This document shows positions 57,203-64,000 of a DNA stretch of 64,000 bases, in pieces (position 1 is the first letter of the stretch; each line of letters begins with the position of its first letter). Source of the stretch: Pyricularia pennisetigena (lineage: Eukaryota > Ascomycota > Sordariomycetes > Magnaporthales > Pyriculariaceae); assembly GCF_004337985.1 (NCBI RefSeq), contig NC_043741.1, forward strand, positions 2,549,348-2,613,347. The letters run 5' to 3'. The position numbers and the translations under genes are program-made. Under the pieces are notes generated by a model that saw only the letters and a list, made by a program, of their open reading frames with translations, was not told where the DNA came from and did no database searches.

Positions 57203-60200
57203 GGTGATTTTGTTTTGGAATAGAATGCAGGATGGACGGACGACAAACGGGAGGCGAGAAGTGGGTGTGTCGTGTCGTACGGAGTAAGTGAAATGCGAAT
57301 GGGGAGGGAATTAATGCTGGATGAATATTGCAATAATTGATCAACTTTGGAAAGGAAGGGTTCCCAGACTGTCCGAGGGAAATGAAAACGGTGGATTCCC
57401 CGGAAACACAGGAAAGCAAACTCGCAGTGCAGACGATCCAATCTCCCTGTTTCTCACAGTACTGTACACCCTTTTTCGACGTCGGCAGGACGGAAGTCGC
57501 GGGTGCTATGAGTCGAGGGTACCGTCGCTTCCCGTCTCGTAACTGCGGGTTGCTTGGCTGTCTAGGGGCGTCTGGCGGTGTAAGTAAATGACTAATGTGG
57601 CAATCACATCCCCGACTCGGAGCATCCAGAATAAGCTCGAGCGAGCGTGATCTGGTCTTGATTTGAGGCCTTGGGTGACTGCGATTTGAGTGTCGCTCAG
57701 ACGAAAAATTATATCGACGTGTAGGATAGGTAGGTAATAGTTGCTGCGTTGGGTTTGATCGATTTAAAGTGTCTGTCCTTTTTTTGGCTGGTTTCTTTTG
57801 TATTTTCCACTGTGTTTTCAGGGTGGCCGGCTGAGCGTGGCTGTTGTCTCTGCTTGTTTGCGCTGATATAGGCTGGCTGTCTGGTCTGTCCTGCCACCAA
57901 GCAAGGGGCAAGATACAAGAATGGCCAAAAATACCAGATTGGTACCGTGTTCGTTCGCCCTTGTTCGCTTTCCCCGTAAACCGTGCCAATGTTGCTTGTT
58001 GATGGCTTTTTGCCGTCTCCAGGTTGGACAGGACCCTGAGGAACAAATAGTCCCGGGTGGCAATCGATGCTTACAAAGTGGACGTGAAGTAGACGCGTGA
58101 AAGACGGGAATAAGCCGCTAAAGGTTGTACGATTTGCCTGGGGCTTAGTGGAGTGTTTTCTTTTTTTTTTTTTTAGTTTGGTTTTTATTTTTTTTGATTT
58201 TTGATTTTTGATTTTTGATTTTTGATTTTTTTTTTTTTTGTAAAAAAAAATCGGTATTTGGGATCAATGAATACAAGGACCGTAAGGGCAGTATGTTAAA
58301 GGTGCGCGCAAGGGGGATCAATAAGGGTCCCGTTCGCAAAGTCGGGGAGGGTAAGGGCATTGACACAGCGTAGGTAGTTAGTTAGTTATATAGGCATGTA
58401 GGCCATGTCGCTTTGTTTGGTGTTCTCCGCCCTCGTTGATCATTCAACACATCGGACTCGAAGTGCGAAGAGTAGGCGGAGAAAGCTCAAGGAAGCAAGG
58501 TAGGGCCCTGGCTGTAGATAGGTCACATTTGAGGGGGAACATGTAGCAAAGCCAGATACCTAACTGGCAAAAGGGCAAGCGCAAATCGAGCCAAGTTATT
58601 GATTGATTGCATATGTCATTGCATGGAGGCCAGCCCCCCCTTTCCCATTTTTTTCTTCTTGAGAGCGTATTTACCCCCTCGTGCATACAAAAAAGAAAAA
58701 TGTCGAGCATTGCTGGCCGATCTGGCCAACCAACTATCCTAGAAGTTCAGCCTGCCGTCTTTGATCTGCGTACGGAGGGCCAATCCACTGTCCCTGTACA
58801 CTAGTACAAGCCATCTCCAACAACATCTGCAACAGCCGCTAGAATCTTTACGGAGTACTAGATAAGACTAGGGGCTTGAACACCTGCCTACCCGTCTGCA
58901 GTCTTTGAGTGCCTTATGTGGTTGATTGGCAGTGTTGTCCTGCTGCTCACAACTACTATGAAATAACTCATATTATTCGTTAGACGTAAATACCTACCCT
59001 AGGTACTTACAACTACTGTATCCGTAAAGCCCGACGACTAGCATTATCCATACATTATATGCTTTGCGCATGCAAGTCTGTCAACTTCGGCATCTCCATA
59101 AGGTGCCCAGGTAGAACCTATCTACTGCATGCTACTACTTACTGCTGCTAAACATGAGCCAGGGTGATGCTCCCAGGTTTGTGACATGGATGTGGGCGAC
59201 CGACTTCAGCCCCACACCATGTGGGCGTCTCGCACGGTACTCTCTAACAAGGGCCAGCCAGCCCTGATGTTTTGCTTTCCATCTTGCCTGAGGTTAATTC
59301 TAGAATTAGGTATGTATGTACTGTCAGTCACTGTTGTACGGTACATCAATCAATCACTTTACCTGCGAACCACAACTACGGGCGTGCTTTGTGCTAGTCA
59401 TACTCTGGTGAGCTTGCTCATGTGGTGTCCCAGCTTGCCCAGATATCTACTTACCCCAACCTTTCTGTAGATCGCTTATCATTGAATTTCACGCATGCCG
59501 TCTATTGTAAAGATGCTGGCAAACGACCAAGTTTCGTCGCAGAAGACGGTTCCACATACTTTTCAACATTGCATCGAAATCAATCCCACTTAACCCCCGA
59601 GACCGGAGATTTATACATGGTTTTCTTGGAATCCCATTATCTGTACACATTGTGCCCAGTGGCAATCATGTGTACCTTGGCAAGTCCCCCTCCATTTCGT
59701 TTGAAATTTGGTGAAGGTTCATACTAAAAACCCCAAGCTTTAACACGATTGCACATCTAAGACATTAGTAGTCCTTGGCTTCTGTAGTCGAAATCCGCGT
59801 TAAATGGGTTGAAATTCAGATCAAGGAACCCTTTGTGGCTTTACGATGCAAAAGTATGGCATTAACCTTCTTCCCCGATCAGCGCCAAACATGCGCTATA
59901 CTCTTCCCAAATTGTCCCATTCACTATAAACAAGGTATTGTATGCAAGGTACCTACCTATACAGGGGGACTCTTAGCGATAGGTCATGCCGACCAGATCT
60001 ATGCATGCGCGCTCCATACTCGATCGCAGCGTGGAGTACCTGCTCGTTTCACCAGACTCTCCTAGGAAGTTGGGAATGGAAATCAAGGCCTTGACCGATG
60101 AAAGTGCACAACGAGTCGAGTGGTCGTGCGTGTACGCAACGTGATCCTCGGGCTGTTTTGCAGGACTCCACCTTGCAACGATCTCGTGTTGATAGTACCT

Positions 60201-63200
60201 ACTATTGGAACGTTATTACCGAGTATGCATTTATACTGGACCTCTTGTTTTGGTGTTTTGGTATCATCTCGCCTACAACAGGATTTCTCCATCAACTTCC
60301 CATGGTCTTCCAAGATTCTTGGCACCACAATGAGCTCAGGTCCCGCCTCAAGAGGAAAATTGACGACATTGTGATTTACCCCAAAATCCGGCCCTAAACG
60401 CCATCCTCCCACTATTGTTTTGGTTGACGATTGCGCGGCGCCAAGTTCTGACGGCCCTAATCGAGTCAGTCGCCAGTGATGGGGAAAAAAAAAGGCGGTC
60501 CCCGTTGGCATGAGTGAAATCTTGGCGCGCTTCCCTATTCCTATTTCTTCTCCAACTCTGACGCAAGAGCTCGCCAGTCAAATGGGTCTTGACCCCAAAG
60601 AATAATAATTCCCAGCCCTTATTTTCCTGCAAGCCGTTCGATCCATGGTCTCGCAGCAGACACTAGACAATGACTCGCATTACTACTACCTACAGTACCA
60701 CTACAGTACTAGACTAGCCTACTATGCTATTTGCAGTAAAATTGAACGAGATCGGAGAGGAAAAACAGCAGTGCTTATGCTGGTCGTTGTACAGACGAGG
60801 CCAGCGGTGTAAATATAGTTTAACCATTTCTCCGATATCCATTTTCTTTCTTTCTTTTTTTCAAGACAGAGGGGCCCAAATGCTACATTTACCGGTGCTT
60901 TAGGGGTATTTCCGAGAACTCTAGCCCACAAGTAGCGGCGCAACATAAGGCGTGGCGGACAGGGAATCTTTTGGGACTCGAAAAAAAAAATAAAAAATAG
61001 TGTCACAAAAACATCATGCTAGGATTAACCATGTGGCTTTTTTGTCATTTGGTGGAGCCAGCACTACCCGAAGGGAACCCTACCTTGTCTACAAACGAAA
61101 CCTTTACGTAGTTGAACTGGATACCCATTTATCCTATGGCAAATTCGCACACAACACAGTTTACTTGGGGAATACCACGCACCGTTGTCCGATTTATTCT
61201 CTTTCTCCACTCTGACTGTCTGGCATCCATCATTAAGGACAGGGCCGGCTCAATTTTTGTCGCTCATGTCCCTGCTAGCGTCAACGACAACAAAATCCCG
61301 AAACGGTTACGATGAAGCGCCGCAAAGTGGGAAACGGAAACAATGGGGCTCTCTCACCATAGTGGGAGGAGGAAAAGAAGAAAAGGAGCAGGACAGATTG
61401 ATCGGGGTTATATTCCATGGAATAAGGGAGGTTGGCGGTGTCGATTTGTTTGCTGTGATTACTACTGTAACTGCTGCCTTGCTAGACCTCAGTTCCGCGA
61501 CCGGCGGCAAGTACATTGTAGAAGCTGGGTAGGCTGGTCTATGCACGGTAACGGGGTGGCACGACAGGCTGTAAGAGACCACCAGTATTTACTTGATTGT
61601 TTACAAACTATATCTAGACTCATAGGCAGCAAGTAGTATGTAAGATGACTTCATTTAATAAACCTTCTCAAAGGGCGCCCATTGACTTACTTGGTTGCCA
61701 GAGTACCCGTACAACTTGTAATACCGTTGTAGCAAGGAGACCCAAACGATTATTAGCAAGGGGACAGAAATGACTGCTTTGTTGTTCGGCCTATAAAAGA
61801 GAGGATTATTGGTCGTTGCTAACCAGGGTCGTCTTCCTGACCACTCGGCCCCCGGTCCCAAGTCCCTTGGCATTTTCGAGACGAGCCAAACTCCGAGACA
61901 ACAGAGCGTCCGTCGACGACCTCACCGGTACGCGTCAAACCGTTTTTTTCTGGAGCCTCTCTATCCTACTCTCGGACTAGTCTCCGAATATTTTCTCCTG
62001 ACACGGGTTCCCCTTTCTCGTGGCTATAGTATACTCATATTGCTGTACATATAAGAGACGAAAGATTGCATAGGCTCAAGGCTACAAGGATACGTTTTAC
62101 AGTCAACCATGGCTCTCGGCAACCCCTATCTTGAAAGACAAAAATAAACAAACAAAGAAAGAGCGTGTTCCATAGTTCGCTGGTTTGGTAGACCGAGTAG
62201 GGGTATTGGTCAATGACAGGCTTGGCATTTTCACGGCAACATCCGGGACAGGCCTCGTCTCGGGCCACCCGACGTCCCAAATTGTAATAGAGTGTTGCGT
62301 GACTTGGCACTTGAATATACAACGAGCTGGCCTGTCGTGATTGCTTTAATACGCTCAAGTGATTTAAAAGTAGAAATCGACTGTGATTATGTCATTCATA
62401 TCGCCTAGGGTCCCGTTCCTTGGGGGCCGGTGAAGAAAAAAAGGGCATTTCGCAAAACGTCCTTAGTTTCTCCTTTTGGTCAAATTATATTCTGGCCGAG
62501 AAATTAAACTTTCTTGGCTGGCATAGATGAACACGCACAGACGCTCCAGGTCCAATGGGGTTTGAGAGGGGATATTATTTACAGCACTACACCTCTAACT
62601 ACATTTAGGGACCTATGCACAGTAGTAATGAAAAATGGGGGGCACATTTCAGCACAGCTAGAAAAGAAACCTTGCAGCAATTTGATAGGTTGTGAAAACT
62701 GGGAGTTAACTCAAATGCAACAACTTGCACTGTTTTGAACGATTATAATCAGCGACCGATTTGGGTGTGGGTATTTGTTTTGCCAGTTGCATTTGCAACT
62801 AAAGTAATCACCAAATTACAGATGAAGGTCTACTGCATACTTGCAGCCCTCTGGGGCGGCTCTTTCGTGGTCGCATGAAGCTTGGCGCCCCGTTTTGGGG
62901 ACAAGCAAATGACCCGAATCATGTAGCAAGCATGTACTAGGGAACCCCCCTGGTTCACTACGTTTTCTCGCACCAATCATTAGGTCTAGGCTTGGTTGTA
63001 ATAAAGTAGAGACCTACCCTGCAGAGCTCCCTGGTTACCTAACGAGAACGACAGACGGTTTGATGCGGTTCGCCATGCCAAGGTAACCTTGCCTGGCAAT
63101 GTTACCAAACTTCGGACGTCTTCCAGACTTGTTCTAGGGCTGTCGGACCAACGGCGCGTGGCGGTGAGGGTGCTCTGTGCTTTGTCCCAGAGAGACGACC

Positions 63201-64000
63201 CTCTCGGTGTAACAGGTTCTTTGCTCATTGCAACGTGGGTAACAGCGCACTTGGGCGACTTTGGTAATAGGAAAGTGAGAGCGCATCCATCCCCTTCAGG
63301 AAGCATTCCGTAGCGAGACTTCTGGACCTTGGGCTGTGAAACTCCTCTTGATTTTCACTGTTAATAAAACAAGCTTTTTGTCTTTTTCCTCTCTCTCTAT
63401 TCAAAACGTATTCTGTAAAGTGGGTATGCTAAATGAACTTGCAAAGCACTTCGTTTTTCACCAAAAAAAAAAAACGCAGCAGAAACATCAAAAAAAAAAT
63501 ACAAAAGGACCCTTGCTGCGTTAAGTTTATTTTATGTTGAATGCCGATCTTTGCTTTAACTGGAATATTCAAAGGCAGGTAACCCTTGGAAGGTTATGGG
63601 ATGGTTGGTGCCAAGGCCAAGAATCGCGCCTCACAATTAAATCCGATCGGATCCTGAAAATTGTAACTACCGTACTGATAGTCTACAGGGTAGGGTGGAT
63701 AGCTAGCTGGAATATTTGTTTTACTGTAATGCTGTACGATGTGCTGCATATGCTCCCGTATGGAGTCTTTGCCTCTTCGATCATGGGGAATTAATTCCGC
63801 CGTGGGTGACTTGCAAGAAGAATAAAACCACTAGCGCTGCCTCGGGCTACGTCGGGTTTCGTAGAATTCGGGGTCTGAATGGGGGGTTTTCAGGCAGGCC
63901 CGCACATGCTTCTCGGAACAGCTTCGCCGTGGATTTTGAACTAAAACGCGTGGCAGCGAGGCTAGGCCCGTAAAGGTGTATAAGCCGGAACGCGCCGATT
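57203..64000. other. SFP1 leader and promoter, then gene-poor stretch
   Basis: About 6.8 kb. The first kilobase is the SFP1 upstream region with a minimal ATG-TGA element at 57604-57609 on the - strand. A (GATTTTT)5 array lies at 58196-58238. From 58.5 kb on I see only short frames without motifs. Two overlapping frames at 62986-63313 and a signal-peptide-like mini-frame at 62822-62878 are noted under findings. No transposon protein was recognised. Confidence 0.5.
58196..58238. repeat. (GATTTTT)5 tandem array
   Basis: Five heptamer units of GATTTTT ending in a longer T run, flanked on both sides by T-rich sequence. Confidence 0.9.

Noticed and set aside
57171..58046. 291-codon open frame on the - strand
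   Set aside because: It opens at TTG, not ATG, overlaps the SFP1 start in another frame, and has leader-like composition with no motif.
60083..60511. 142-codon ATG frame on the - strand
   Set aside because: Low-complexity translation without a domain, in A/T-rich DNA with many short frames of similar size.
25807..64000. Search for transposon proteins, telomere repeats, 5S rRNA and further tRNA genes
   Set aside because: Nothing found by eye: no reverse transcriptase, integrase or transposase motif, no TTAGGG array, no second T-arm with a matching acceptor stem.

Overview
This is nuclear DNA of a filamentous ascomycete. Genes have short introns (53-120 nt is usual) with GT...AG ends and CTAAC/CTGAC-type branch points. 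Open frames are free of prokaryotic signals, intergenic DNA is rich in T and A homopolymers, and there is one dispersed tRNA gene with an intron. The gene set (Clr5-domain protein, Rlm1/Mig1 MADS-box factor, Sfp1, Gwt1, BAP31-type protein) fits Sordariomycetes. The frequent short GGTAGGTA/TACCTACC motifs suggest Magnaporthales, but that placement is an inference, not proven by the window. I see no phage, plasmid, CRISPR array, insertion sequence or complete transposon.

Layout. 1-3.6 kb holds no gene I can support. 3.6-9.9 kb holds GWT1 (-), a two-exon hypothetical gene (+) and a P-loop kinase-like gene (+). 10.4-15.5 kb holds a three-exon amidase (-) and a Clr5-domain regulator (-). The regulator shares a 363-bp divergent promoter with a 993-residue intronless folylpolyglutamate-synthase-like gene (+). 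19.4-25.8 kb holds D-lactate dehydrogenase (-), tRNA-Leu(CAG) with a 57-nt intron (-) and the canonical folylpolyglutamate synthase (+). 25.8-33.5 kb is gene-poor and contains a 393-base run of N. 33.5-46 kb holds the MADS-box factor (+), tRNA-dihydrouridine synthase 3 (-) and a kelch protein (+). 46-57.2 kb holds TAF1 (+), a BAP31/Yet3-type ER protein (-) and the SFP1 zinc-finger gene (-). 57.2-64 kb is again without a supportable gene.

The genes are mostly housekeeping: GPI-anchor assembly, folate polyglutamylation, lactate oxidation, tRNA modification, TFIID, ER sorting and growth control. They do not form an obvious pathway cluster. The one functional theme is that two members of the folate/Mur-ligase family lie about 5 kb apart. 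The larger one is intronless and its short upstream region carries two CACGTG sites. Nothing here is a clearly new system. The long Mur-ligase paralog is the best candidate for something poorly described.

Exon joins below were worked out by hand from splice signals, reading-frame continuity and family motifs. Transcript ends are not visible.
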